Shown here: piece after piece, positions 12,386 through 23,227 of the stretch
Position numbering within the stretch: the stretch's first letter is position 1
Layout of the letters: every line of letters begins with the position of its first letter
From: Pollenia angustigena
Taxonomy: Eukaryota; Arthropoda; Insecta; Diptera; Polleniidae
Direction of reading: 5' to 3'
DNA: 64,000 nucleotides
Assembly (NCBI GenBank): GCA_930367215.1
Contig: OV884059.1
Span: 147,558,511 to 147,622,510, forward strand
Notes under the pieces: generated by a model
Databases searched by the model: none
Told to the model about the DNA's origin: nothing
The model's input: only the letters and a program-made list of their open reading frames with translations
Program-made: the position numbers and the translations under genes

Positions 12386-12503
12386 CCCAATTATGAATAA
12401 AAATTCCCCGGGAGTTTTCTCCCTTTTCCAATTGTTCCTATGTAAATTCAATTGTAAAAATGGGAAAAGGGAAAAAACTCCCGGGGAATTGGTATTCATA
12501 ATT
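12386..12503. mobile_element. 118-bp hairpin MITE, CCCAATTATGAAT family
   Basis: Nearly perfect hairpin over most of its length. The left arm holds CCCCGGGAGTTTTCTCCC and the right arm GGGAAAAAACTCCCGGGG. The outer ends both read as ATTATGAATA when oriented inwards. Second copy at 8517-8637. It lies directly beside the Tc1 remnant. Confidence 0.85.
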
Positions 12504-13439
12504 ATCATAATCGATTTGTATGAACCACAACACAAAAAATATGGAGAAATTGAAAAAATTGTATCCTGTAGTCGATTCACGGTAAGAAAAGTTCTTCAAC
12601 GAAAACAAATTAGAAAATAGAGTTAAAATTAAGACTTAGTGGTCAGCCGTCAAAGCTGACAGAAAAGGATAAAGGCATATTAGAAGCATCTTTGAATCAA
12701 AACAATTTACCATTGCCACAAAAATAACCGTTGCACTAGCCGATACTGTGCGACGATGTTTAAGGCAGTGTTTAAAATTCAGTCGCCAGTTTTTTTTTTT
12801 AACAGGCAACTATGCTGAAAATAGTTCGACACATCAATTTTCATCCACACTCATACTTAAATCAGTTAAACTGTGTGCGCACAGTTACTGAAAAAACAGT
12901 AACACAATTTACTTTTTTTTCAGCAGTCAAAAGAATCAGCAGCCGACTCACTCCATTTTTAACACACAGACTGCTGAACTGGCGACTGAAACACAGAAGC
13001 TGATGTGTTTACAGTTGACGTAAACATTTTTTTTAGTTTACTAAACGACGTAGCTAGAAACTGGCAGTTCGACTGTATAGTCGCGTAACACAAACTGGCT
13101 GGTGACTATATTGAGTTCTGTTCACTTAAAAATACATTTGTTTTGTTGTTGAAAAAGAAAAGAGAAATACAATTACATACGTACATATGTATGTATGTAT
13201 TAATAGAATGAAGAAACTTATTTGTAATGTTTGGAATGTCAATTATAATACTTTTTATTTAAAAATATTTATTTGTGCTTTATATAGGTACATAGGAATT
13301 TAATAAAAAATTAAAAAATTGTTTTTAAGATAAAATGAAAATAAGATTTTCTATAGAAAAAATAACAAACATACAAATTTTTTCTGTTAGTTTAAAATAT
13401 TATAAGTTTTCACTAAAATTATTTATTAACTATTTTATT

Positions 13440-13521
13440 TTTAAATCAAGCTCTAGGTCTTTTTAATATTAAATAATTTATTTTCGATAATAATAAAAAG
13501 ACCTAGAGCTTGATTTAAAAA
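13440..13521. repeat. Perfect ~27-bp-stem hairpin inside left arm
   Basis: The block AAATCAAGCTCTAGGTCTTT is followed after about 25 bases by its exact complement AAAGACCTAGAGCTTGATTT. The mirror copy sits at 15044-15125 in the right arm. This could be a buried small element or a recombination-site-like hairpin. Confidence 0.85.
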
Positions 13522-14114
13522 TAAAACAGTTATTAAATTAAAAAAGGTCAAATAAAACCTAAATATAAAATTATTTATAATAATCTAAGATTTTTTTGTT
13601 TTGTTTATACATAGGTATTTTAATTATTATATACCTTTTTATATTTATTTATTTATTTACATATGTCTATAGAACATTGTCCCTTGCAGACTATTTAAAG
13701 AACTTAAATTAGTTAATTCAAAATAATAAATACAATTTTTTAAGTATTATTTACAAGATTTAAATACTATTTACAAAATATTATTATAAAAATTATATTT
13801 AAATGTGATTATTTCTCATATTATAAAAAAGAAAAGAATTATAGTTATAGTACAATCCTACTTTTAATGACTTCAAGAATTCATTACTTTGTAGCTTTAT
13901 TCGCAACTTTTTGGATTATTAGTTATATATTAAATAATAACAATTAGTATTGTGGTTATTTTGTTGAACTATTTATGGTTTTTAATCCAAATTTTTAGTA
14001 TTTTTAATTAGGCTTAAGTTCATGAAATTTAATTTTTATTAAATTATTTTTATGAAGAAAGGAATTTTACAACATGAAAATCAATTTAAATTGTTATTGA
14101 TAATCTTTCATTCT

Positions 14115-14215
14115 TGACGTGGCTCGGGCTCGAACCCTGGCCGGCAGGTTACCATGACATGTTTCGATCGCAACCACTCGATCTCCTCAGATGGATTTGC
14201 CGTCTTACACTCGCA
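14115..14215 (-). other. tRNA-like Pol III module, left-arm copy
   Basis: On the minus strand this holds an A-box-like GATCGAGTGGTTGCG (14170-14184) and a B-box-like GGGTTCGAGCCC (14127-14138). It is GC-rich compared with its surroundings. The spacing resembles a serine/leucine-type tRNA, but a full cloverleaf is not evident to me. It is the mirror of the right-arm copy. Confidence 0.55.
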
Positions 14216-14344
14216 GCCATCGACGACTGCTGACGTCACCAGTCAAACATCAATCCTTAAGCCAAATTGTATTTTAACATTTGGTAGATCAAAATTTGCT
14301 TTCCTGAATGATTATCCATTTTAATTGATTTTAGCAAGTCGTCG

Positions 14345-14460
14345 ATGGCTGCGAGTGTAAGACGGCAAATCCATCTGAGGAGATCGAGTGGTTGCGATCG
14401 AAACATGTCATGGTAACCTGCCGGCCAGGGTTCGAGCCCGAGCCACGTCAAGAATGAAAG
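14345..14460 (+). other. tRNA-like Pol III module, right-arm copy
   Basis: A-box-like GATCGAGTGGTTGCG (14382-14396) lies about 33 bases before B-box-like GGGTTCGAGCCC (14428-14439). The same module occurs at 48480-48600 and in worn form at 11150-11220. I infer a SINE-like or tRNA-derived head captured by the element; transcription is not shown. Confidence 0.55.
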
Positions 14461-16530
14461 ATTATCAATAACAATTTAAATTGATTTTCATGTTGTAAAA
14501 TTCCTTTCTTCATAAAAATAATTTAATAAAAATTAAATTTCATGAACTTAAGCCTAATTAAAAATATTAAAAATTTGGATTAAAAACCATAAATAGTTCA
14601 ACAAAATAACCACAATACTAATTGTTATTATTTAATATATAACTAATAATCCAAAAAGTTGCGAATAAAGCTACAAAGTAATGAATTCTTGAAGTCATTA
14701 AAAGTAGGATTGTACTATAACTATAATTCTTTTCTTTTTTATAATATGAGAAATAATCACATTTAAATATAATTTTTATAATAATATTTTGTAAATAGTA
14801 TTTAAATCTTGTAAATAATACTTAAAAAATTGTATTTATTATTTTGAATTAACTAATTTAAGTTCTTTAAATAGTCTGCAAGGGACAATGTTCTATAGAC
14901 ATATGTAAATAAATAAATAAATATAAAAAGGTATATAATAATTAAAATACCTATGTATAAACAAAACAAAAAAATCTTAGATTATTATAAATAATTTTAT
15001 ATTTAGGTTTTATTTGACCTTTTTTAATTTAATAACTGTTTTATTTTTAAATCAAGCTCTAGGTCTTTTTATTATTATCGAAAATAAATTATTTAATATT
15101 AAAAAGACCTAGAGCTTGATTTAAAAATAAAATAGTTAATAAATAATTTTAGTGAAAACTTATAATATTTTAAACTAACAGAAAAAATTTGTATGTTTGT
15201 TATTTTTTCTATAGAAAATCTTATTTTCATTTTATCTTAAAAACAATTTTTTAATTTTTTATTAAATTCCTATGTACCTATATAAAGCACAAATAAATAT
15301 TTTTAAATAAAAAGTATTATAATTGACATTCCAAACATTACAAATAAGTTTCTTCATTCTATTAATACATACATACATATGTACGTATGTAATTGTATTT
15401 CTCTTTTCTTTTTCAACAACAAAACAAATGTATTTTTAAGTGAACAGAACTCAATATAGTCACCAGCCAGTTTGTGTTACGCGACTATACAGTCGAACTG
15501 CCAGTTTCTAGCTACGTCGTTTAGTAAACTAAAAAAAATGTTTAAGTCAACTGTAAACACATTAGCTTCTGTGTTTCAGTCGCCAGTTCAGCAGTCTGTG
15601 TGTTAAAAATGGAGTGAGTCGGCTGCTGATTCTTTTGACTGCTGAAAAAAAAGTAAATTGTGTTACTGTTTTTTCAGTAACTGTGCGCACACAGTTCAAC
15701 TGATTTAAGTATGAGTGTGATGAAAATAGAATACAGTTCATTTTTTTCCAGCATGTTGCTGAAAATAAATGAAATTTTATGCAAATTTTGACTGCTTTTA
15801 GCAGTTGTTCGAAACCCTGGTTTAAGGGATCAAGGTCTTATTTGATGTTCCAAAAAAAAATCGCTCACAAACAAAGTCAGCAGACAAAAGTTTATACATT
15901 TCGCAAAAACGTACTTAAGAAAGCCCGAAGTGATATGGGTTCAAGTTATTTTTACTGACGAGTCGAAATAAAACATATTTGGTTGTAATGAACGTTTAAA
16001 ACTGTGGCAATAGAAGGCGAAGCTTTAAAACCTAAATATAAAATATGACGGTGAAAGTGGTGTGGTGGTCCTCTTTGGATGTTAAAAACCTTATATTTAT
16101 TGAAAATACTATGTATGTATCAATATTTTAATTATGTTTTAAAAAATATTCTCCGAGTGTTAAAAAACTGGGTCTAACTGGCAGCTTCTACTTCCAGCAA
16201 GACAACGACCCAAAGCATACAGCCCTCAATGTGAAAATGTGGCTTCTGTATAACACTCACATGCTAGTAACACTTCATCAAAGTCAAAACTTTAATCCTA
16301 TTTTTCATGAAACATTTAGAAAGTAATGAGCGAAAATAAGAAACTAGAAGTAAACCCCAAGCAAAGGAATAATAAGCAGACATCAAGCACAATTCTCAAA
16401 CGTTTGTAAGCTTAAAAAGTAAGTTTGGGAATTGCTAAAAACCCCATCTTGTGTTCTTGAGTTGACGCATAAGTCTATTTTGGTTGCTTTTAGGTAAACG
16501 ATACAAAGGTCCTTATTTTTTTATACCCTT

Positions 16531-17060
16531 TACAGGCGAAAAAACCATACATATAAACATAAATCGTTTTTTTTTTTTATAATTTCTAAAATATAGTGTT
16601 GTGTTTTTAAGTATATAGAATAAACAATGTTATTTTACTAATGGGACCTATGGGCAAAAAATTAGTTTTGGAGAAAAACGATTTTAAAGTTAACAAGTTC
16701 ATTTTAAAGCTTACTTATGACACAAGTAATGAAGTTAAATGACTGCCTTTTGCTGCATTCGAAAGAGCGTATTGTCTTTTTTAAGAATCACCAAAAAGTA
16801 AAAATTGCTTTTTTCATCCGTAGGTCTGTCACATATATTAATCACCTTGTCTATAACGTTGTTATAAATACATCGTTATAAGCAGGACAAGTTTTTTATG
16901 GCATATGCATTTTGGCCATTTCTTCAATTATTTCGGTAAAAAAAAACTTTTTTAGTCCAGCGTGCCAAAAAATTTTTAAAGAAGCTTAGCTATGAGGCAG
17001 AATCTATTCGAAATGTTCAATGAATGTTGCAAAAATCTAAGGCGTTTTTCATAAGATTTG
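16531..17060. other. No gene seen
   Basis: AT-rich DNA between the Tc1 remnant and a repeat end. The part from about 16920 may belong to a worn copy of the 38.13-38.89 kb element, but the similarity is weak there. Confidence 0.4.
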
Positions 17061-17256
17061 ACAGAAAACACCGGTGATTGGATTGCCGTGTAATAAAATT
17101 TATTTTAATTTTTAAAAATAAAAGCAAATATTGGTCATGCTTTTAAAAATAAAGAGGACAAAGATGACAGATTAAGAAAAAAGAGGATAAAAGAGGACAC
17201 AAATTTTATAGATGACAGCCAGTCCTCTAAAAAAAAGTACGTAAGGTCACCTTAAA
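17061..17256. mobile_element. 3' end of a hAT-like element (38.1-kb family)
   Basis: The segment matches 38683-38890 closely, including AAAGAGGACAAAGATGACAG, AGAGGACACAAATTTTATAG and the terminus GGTCACCTTA. The left half of the element is absent or unrecognisable here. Confidence 0.8.
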
Positions 17257-17794
17257 AAATCGAACGTAATAAGTGAACTAAGTACATAAAAGAGCACTTT
17301 CAATGCATCCGCTCAATTCTCTTCAAATTACAAACAAAAGGGCTTTCTATAAATTAAAGTTTAGACTTAATTGACCGTTCTAAGGAAAATATTAAATAGG
17401 TATGTCAGTAAAAAAGATTTTGCTGCAAAGTTTAAAAAAAAGTTTTAGATCGTAATACCGGATTACAAGATTAATTAAAATAAGAAAAAGTATATGTAAG
17501 TAGTCCACTTGCAAACACCTCCCTAAGCCATTATCAATCACGTACAAAACTCCGTTAGTTACGCCCAATTTCTCGTTAATTATTTAATACAACTGCAAAA
17601 CTGCCATATTTGCCGATTTTTTGCCACTAAATTATCAAAGTGCCGATTTGCCGATTTTTGCTCCAAAAATGCCGATTTTTTTATAAACACTTAAAAGACG
17701 ATTAACTTTTAGTTTTTTTGATAATAAAATACTTAATTTTAGCGATAATGAAATAGTTGTGACATTTTTTCAATATTTTTTGCAAAAAATAGTT
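17257..17794. other. No gene; GCCGATTT-rich patch
   Basis: AT-rich. A patch at 17605-17680 repeats GCCGATTT motifs (TTTGCCGATTTTTGCC) and may be part of an unrecognised repeat. Confidence 0.4.
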
Positions 17795-18960
17795 TTATTC
17801 GACTGGAAACCACCCTGCAAAATTTCACGAAGATCGGTCCATAATTTACCCTAGGCCCCATATAAACCCACTACCGGAAAACAGTTTAGTACGCCTAAAA
17901 TCATAATTAATAATGCTATCATAACAAAATTTGGTACATTACAGTTTTATACAACTATAAATAAGACTGTAAGTTTTCGTGAAGATCGGTCCATAATTTA
18001 CCCTAGGCCCCATATAAACCCACTACCGGAAAACAGTTTAGTACGCCTAAAATCATAATTAATAATGCTATCATAACAAAATTTGGTACATTACAGTTTT
18101 ATACAACTATTAATAAGACTGTAAGTTTTCGTGAAGATCGGTCCATTATTTACCCTAGGCCATATATAAACCCTACTACCGGAAAACAGTTTAGTACGCC
18201 TAAAATCATAACTAATAATTTTATCATAACAAAATTTAGTACATCACAGTTTTATACGACTATATATAAGACTTTAAATTTTCGTGAAGATCGGTCCATA
18301 ATTAACCCTAGGCCCCATATAAACCACTACCGGAAAACAGTTTAGTACGTCTAAAATCCTAATTAATAATGCTATCATAAGAAAATTTGGTACATCGCAG
18401 TTTTATAGGACTGGAAACAACACTATTAAATTTTGTGAAGATCGGTCCACTATTTACCATAGGCCCCATATAAACCCTACTCCCGGAAAACAGTTCAGTA
18501 AGCATAAAACCGTATAAAATAATGCTAACAGAACAAAATTTAATACTCACAGTTTTATATTACTAAAAATCACACTTATAAATTTCGTGATGATCGGTCC
18601 ATAATTTACTAAAGTCCTCATATAAAGCCCACTCTGGTAAAATAATTTAATACGCCTAAAACCGTAGCAGATATAGATATTGCGGTAAACTTTCTTCCCA
18701 CTTAGCTTCATATGGTCAGAAAAAATGTTATGCAATTTTATGATATTCAGTCCATAATAACCCTTAGATTCATTAAAAGCAGCCTTCTGAAATTCACTGC
18801 AAACGCTAAAACTTATTTCTCCACTGTATTGAAATGTATGTCTTTTAATACCAGAAATCACTCTGCAGAGTTTTGGGATGATTGTTTCATAGCTTACCAT
18901 GGCTCCAATATAAATTATTCTCCTGGAAATCATTTAAATTCGACTTAAACCGTTACGAAT
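17795..18960. repeat. 152-bp tandem repeat, at least 6 units, decaying
   Basis: AGATCGGTCCAT occurs at 17831, 17983, 18135, 18288 and, changed, at 18439 and 18591: a spacing of 151-153 bp. Each unit also carries a CCCATATAAACC block, a CCGGAAAACAGTTTAGTACG block and AATAATGCTATCATAACA. The first units are nearly identical; later ones diverge, and two more are barely recognisable up to 18960. Open frames on the minus strand here are repeat artefacts. Confidence 0.9.
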
Positions 18961-19113
18961 CATGACATTTTACTCAAGCTAGTAAAAATTTCATAAAACT
19001 TTCTGATTGTTAGTCAATTATTTAATATATGCATGTTTAAACCGCAACCAATTTTAATGCAGATGTCTCTTTTTATTAAGATAAATTAATAACAAATAGA
19101 CATCATATAGATA

Positions 19114-19915
19114 TTTATGTATTTTGTATTTTTTAAACTTTTCTTAATTTGCCAATTGCATTTTTGTATTAATAAATAACTTTTGTTTTGAATGAAATTG
19201 AATTTGTCAATTTAAAATAACGGCTAGAGTCAATCAGTAATAATTGTGAATTGAAAATTGAAATGTAAGATGATTGAACTCTGCGTTATTGTGATTTAAA
19301 AATGTTAAAAAATGTTAAATTTAGTACTTGTCGAGACCGGACTGTCAAGCCTGTCTTGGCATAGAAAAGGGGCTAAAGTACACGCGGTTAAGTCAAAAAA
19401 AGAATGAATCATTCCCCATTGGACGCTCCACCATAGCAGTCATCCAACGTAAACTAAATTTACCATTTTTTTATATACATTTTTTTACCATTGGTTTTTT
19501 ATTAAATTAAATTTATAATTTATTTCCAAAATTAAAATTGTGAAATAACCACTTTACTATTGTAACGTAAACTGAATTATAAAAACTTAAAAGTACCTCA
19601 GAATTATTGGGTTACCAATAAAAGACGATTGTGAACGGTTGTGAAGAAAAAGTTACATCTACTGCGTTTTCCTTTTGCAAGGCACCCTCAACCCTACGGT
19701 AAGCATAAGCAGGAACACCCCGATTTCCTCTAAAGCTTTATTCACCCCGCTTACTCTTGTTTTTTATTCCCTTCCCTGCAACCACTTCCACTTGCTCTAA
19801 GGAGCAAGTAGAGGATTCGTTGCATTTATAGATTTCTCCTGCTCTTGTCCCCTAAGAGAGGAAAATCTATAAATTTTGTAATAATTTAGGCTATCCCATT
19901 GGTCAAAGTTATTCA
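19114..19915 (+). repeat. 5' LTR of the Bel/Pao element (5' end missing)
   Basis: Nearly identical to 27892-28692. It ends in ...TTATTCA, and a possible polyadenylation signal AATAAA lies at 19617. Compared with the 3' LTR it lacks the first 29 bp (TGTACAATCTACATTGTACA and following), so the real terminus has been lost or replaced. Confidence 0.92.
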
Positions 19916-19933
19916 TGGTCCTGTCGATCCGTA
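19916..19933 (+). other. Probable primer-binding site
   Basis: TGGTCCTGTCGATCCGTA begins at the base after the LTR, and TGG pairs with a tRNA CCA end. The primer tRNA was not identified. Confidence 0.6.
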
Positions 19934-22360
19934 AGAAGTAAGCCAGAAAATTGAAGCGAAAAACCATCTGGTCACCTCAAACAATTAACAGAAGTAGAAA
20001 TCTGTTCAAGGCGAAGTAAAAAATAAGGAAAAATGAGGTAACTAATGTAAGGCGCATTAGTCTTATTGAACAAGTGTAAAGAGTGAGTACAAAACATCCC
20101 TAACAAATAAAAAGAAGAATTTTTTTTGTTTAAATTAAAAGTTATAAAAATTAAATAAAAAAGAAAACTTATGTGTGTGTGGTGAAGGAAGAAAACGTGA
20201 AAAAAGTTGGAAAAATTTGTGTGTAAAAATATAAAAATCAAGATTACAAATTGGAGATATTCTTAATTTGTTTGCTAAATTTAGCTATAGCCGGAATACT
20301 GTGCTATAACTAAAAAGAAAAATACAGTCCACTTCGAAAAATTACGAACACTTCGTAAAAGTTAAATAAAATTTTTTTTTTGAAAATCGAACATTCATAC
20401 TCTATTATATTATATTACATTTTATACTCCATATATTATATTCTTATACTTTATTATATAGATTTCACACATTTATACTCGAGCGTAAGGTTGATTAGAG
20501 GGGTGGAAAACCTCGACGAAAAAAAAAAAAAAAAAAAAAAACATTTTTTTATTTGAAAATATCATTGAAAAGTGCGAAAAAACGGTCGGATTCGGGAGAA
20601 AAATTTCAAGAAGTTTACTAAAGCAATTTCCCTAATTGCAAAGTTAGTGAATTTTCAAGTGCGTTTCGGCATAAGTAAAAAGAAAAGTTTTTTAAGAAAA
20701 TTTACTAAAAGCAATTTCTCCAATTGCAGTTTAGTAAATTTTCTAGTGCGATTAATCGGGAAAAAAGAAATTTTTATTAATTTACTAGAAGCAATTTCCC
20801 TAATTGCAGATTAGTAAATTTTTCTAGTGCGATTAATCGGGAAAAAGAGAAATTTTTATTAATTTACTAAAAGGCAATTTTTCCTAATTGCAGAATTAGT
20901 AAATTTTTAATTTCGATTGCCACTTTAGTGAAAAATAAGATAAATTTACATAAGGGCAATTCCTTCAATTGCGAGCTTGGTAAATTTAGAGGAAAAGTGC
21001 AAATAAGAACGGATTAATCGGATGAAACATTAAAAATAGCGGATAAGAGGGATAGAGTTAAGTTACAGTTAAGAGTCCCATGGTAGAATTTCAGGGTTGC
21101 CCGAATTAGTGGGAAGTTGAATTGAGTTCAAAAATTCAATTATTTCCACGGTAGATTTAAGAATTGCATTTTTGTTTATTTACATGTATTATTATATCAA
21201 AATTTAATAAAAAATAAAATTATTCAAAAACCAACAAGGAAAATGTTTAGATTTAATTGTCTTTGAGTTAATAGTCGGAATTAAATGAAGGATTGGAAAG
21301 TTCAAGGAATTAATGGATAACTTTGGATTTCCAATGAACGAATAAAAGGAACTTAATAAAATAAAAATTAAAATTTTATTTCCCACCTGAGTAGAAAATT
21401 CTCATTATTGCATTGAATGCAATTGAATGAAATTTAAATTTCCAAATAAACAAAAAATTTTATATTCTTAAAGGGAAAATTCTTAAAATCAAAAACTATA
21501 ACTTCCCAAATAAATAAAATTTAATATTCTTAAAAGAATATAAATCTTAAATTTACAGTTCCCTCTTATTAACAATTTAATATTCTTAAAAGAATATAAA
21601 TCTTAAAATTACAATCCTTCTTAACTAAAATTTAATATTCTTAAATGAAAATAATTCTTAAAATTTTAAATAGCTTAATTTTCCCCATAAATAGAAAAAC
21701 CCAGTAAAATTTTAAGGCGATACAGCTCCTAAAATTGGTAAATGAAATCTAATTTTACCATATAGAATATAAAAAGTGCTTAATACGAAGGAAAATTGGG
21801 AATTTTGTTAAAATAAAATTTGATTTTCAATTTTTTTTAATTTAATAAAGTTAAATTAAACTTCCCTTGTTAATATTCTGAAATTGAATTAAAGTTGATA
21901 ACGTCAATAAAATTCCATTTGCCCAAGTCCGCAGTAAAATTAGGAATTTCGTGAGTTTCTTGAATCCATACGGAAAGTAATGAGAAATTTATAACGGTGC
22001 GTAGAATTTGAACGTAAATGCAAATATAAACTTAGGCATATGCTTCCTGGGTTCAATTTATTGTTTTTAACTAATCTATAGTTACCCTACCCCCCTAAAA
22101 TTAGCCAGGAAAGTGTGGTTTTTCTTAATTGGATAATAATCTAGCAAAAATCAGTAACTCTAACTCATTTCAAAACAAAAGTTTACTCGAATAGTGAGTC
22201 AAACTTACCCTAATGCCTAAACGTGCAATTCCTAACCAATATTTGCATTTATCATAGCACACACACCGTTAGTTACCGGTAATTCTCATTCGAAACGTGA
22301 AGGGACCCTTTTTTCAAATTTTGTTCTACATTTTGTAAATTTTCATCCCAAGATACAATT
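19934..22360 (+). other. Long leader of the Bel/Pao element
   Basis: No coding frame. It holds a 22-base poly-A run (about 20520), a set of repeated stem-loops (20600-20995), a second set of TTAATATTCTTAAAAGAATA repeats (about 21510-21650), and a run of CCCCCC just after 22085. In related elements this region carries packaging and translation signals, but nothing specific can be assigned here. Confidence 0.7.
20600..20995 (+). repeat. About five ~80-bp stem-loop repeats in the leader
   Basis: Each unit contains TTTACTAAAAGCAATTT, a short loop (CCCTAATTGC or similar) and AGATTAGTAAATTTT. This forms a hairpin in which GCAATT pairs with AATTGC and TTTACTA pairs with TAGTAAA. The pairing is preserved in spite of substitutions between units (for example an added G in the fourth), which is suggestive of selection on structure. 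Confidence 0.75.
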
Positions 22361-23227
22361 ATGACGAGCACGACAGGAACCTCTGATTCGGCTTTTAATA
22401 CCCTTTACAAGGAGCAATTCCTTTTTGATTGTGGGAATCTGCTCCAGTTTGGTGAAACCTTCAATAATAGTACCCTTCAGGATCATAACGAGTCGACACT
22501 GGAGGCCAAGCTAAAGGAGCTGGACTCAGAATGGGTGACACTAAAGGACTCGTATAGAAAGGTTATGGTGGCTCCAGAGGAAGTAGTGGGAGCCGAATTC
22601 AAGACCCACGCCAAGAGTGAATATTCCTCTTGCTCCGAAGTTTACTACCATTGTTATTCGCAACTTAGTGAATGGTTAAAGGTCAGCCGAATTGAATCAT
22701 CGCCAACCCCCGCCTTCCAGTCTACCTCGAGGTATGCCCACCCAGAAGCTAACATGATGCCCAGCACCATGGATAATTTTATAAAATTGCCGCCATGTGA
22801 CACGGAGATTTTCAAAGGCAGTTATGAACAATGGCCCTCATTCAGAGACATGTTCACTGCGGTATACATAAATCACTCTAGATTATCTCCCGTAGTAAAA
22901 CTTTATCATCTGCGAAACAAAACAAGAGGTGAGGCGGGGGCCATAGTAAAAAGATATACCCTCGCGCATGAAAATTTCGAGTTGGCTTGGAATGCGCTAA
23001 AATTAAGATATGAAAATAAACGCGTACTGGTAGATAACCAGATAAAAATGCTTTTTGATATCCCAGCAGCGACCAAAGAAGATAGCGAGGCAATTCAAAG
23101 AATACAGTCTGCCGTCAATGATTCGCTAGCCACCCTCAGAACTCTTAGTGTTGAGGTAGACAGCTGGGATCCAATTCTTATAAGGTTGATATCTACAAAA
23201 TTACCAGACGCAACTCGGCACAAATAG
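22361..23227 (+). pseudogene. gag: Bel/Pao gag, C-terminally truncated
   Basis: The 288-residue frame starts with MTSTTGTSDSAF, the first ATG after the leader. Residues ~30-115 form a charged helical N-terminal region. Residues ~143-285 match the DUF1759-type domain of Bel/Pao polyproteins, with the conserved LPPCDTEIFKGSYEQWPSFRD and the LYHLRNKTRGEAG block (the family form is usually L..KL..L......G.A). It ends at a stop at 23225 created where sequence jumps from gag to the middle of the protease domain. The zinc knuckles expected at the end of this protein are therefore missing. Gag would form the particle shell and bind RNA. Confidence 0.88.

Larger units (their letters stand above)
12766..15819. 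mobile_element. 3,054-bp hAT-like foldback element, giant palindrome
   Basis: The element is flanked by an exact 8-bp duplication GTTTAAGG (12758-12765 and 15820-15827). Its ends are CAGTGTTT and the complement of CAGGGTTT, as in hAT-type elements. Positions 12838-14227 and 14338-15727 are near-identical inverted arms of about 1,390 bp with no net length difference; I noticed only a handful of mismatches. They are separated by a 110-bp spacer. It has no transposase frame, so it must move in trans if at all. It interrupts the Tc1 remnant exactly. Confidence 0.88.
12515..16530 (+). pseudogene. Tc1-family transposase pseudogene, split by a 3-kb element
   Basis: Two parts of a Tc1/mariner DDE transposase are separated by the 12766-15819 insertion. 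The 5' part (12515-12757) reads as a helix-turn-helix region (EIEKIVSCSRFTVRKVLQR), a stop, and a GQPSKLTEKDKGILEASL segment typical of the second DNA-binding region. The 3' part (15828-16530) keeps the VIFTDESK block with the first catalytic Asp, the family hallmark FQQDNDPKHTA, a SQNFNPI stretch corresponding to the usual SPDLNPIE, and a C-terminal LELTHKSILVAFR segment. Stops and frameshifts occur throughout, so it is dead. The enzyme would have cut and pasted the element at TA sites. The terminal repeats of this copy were not identified. Confidence 0.85.

Noticed and set aside
14257..14451. 64-codon frame beginning MTWLGLEPWPAGYHDM
   Set aside because: It is the reverse complement of the tRNA-like module and the spacer of the palindrome; no protein support.
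14345..14460. A functional tRNA gene
   Set aside because: A- and B-box-like motifs are present, but I could not fold a full acceptor stem and anticodon arm, and the T-stem pairing is poor. It is called a tRNA-like module only.
18359..18933. Minus-strand frames of 63 and 128 codons
   Set aside because: They follow the 152-bp tandem repeat; the repeated peptides only mirror the DNA repeats.
19328..19510. 60-codon frame MSRPDCQACLGIEKG, identical at 28105-28287
   Set aside because: Identity is explained by the two LTRs being copies. The frame runs into AT-rich LTR sequence and shows no domain, so it is not a conserved gene.
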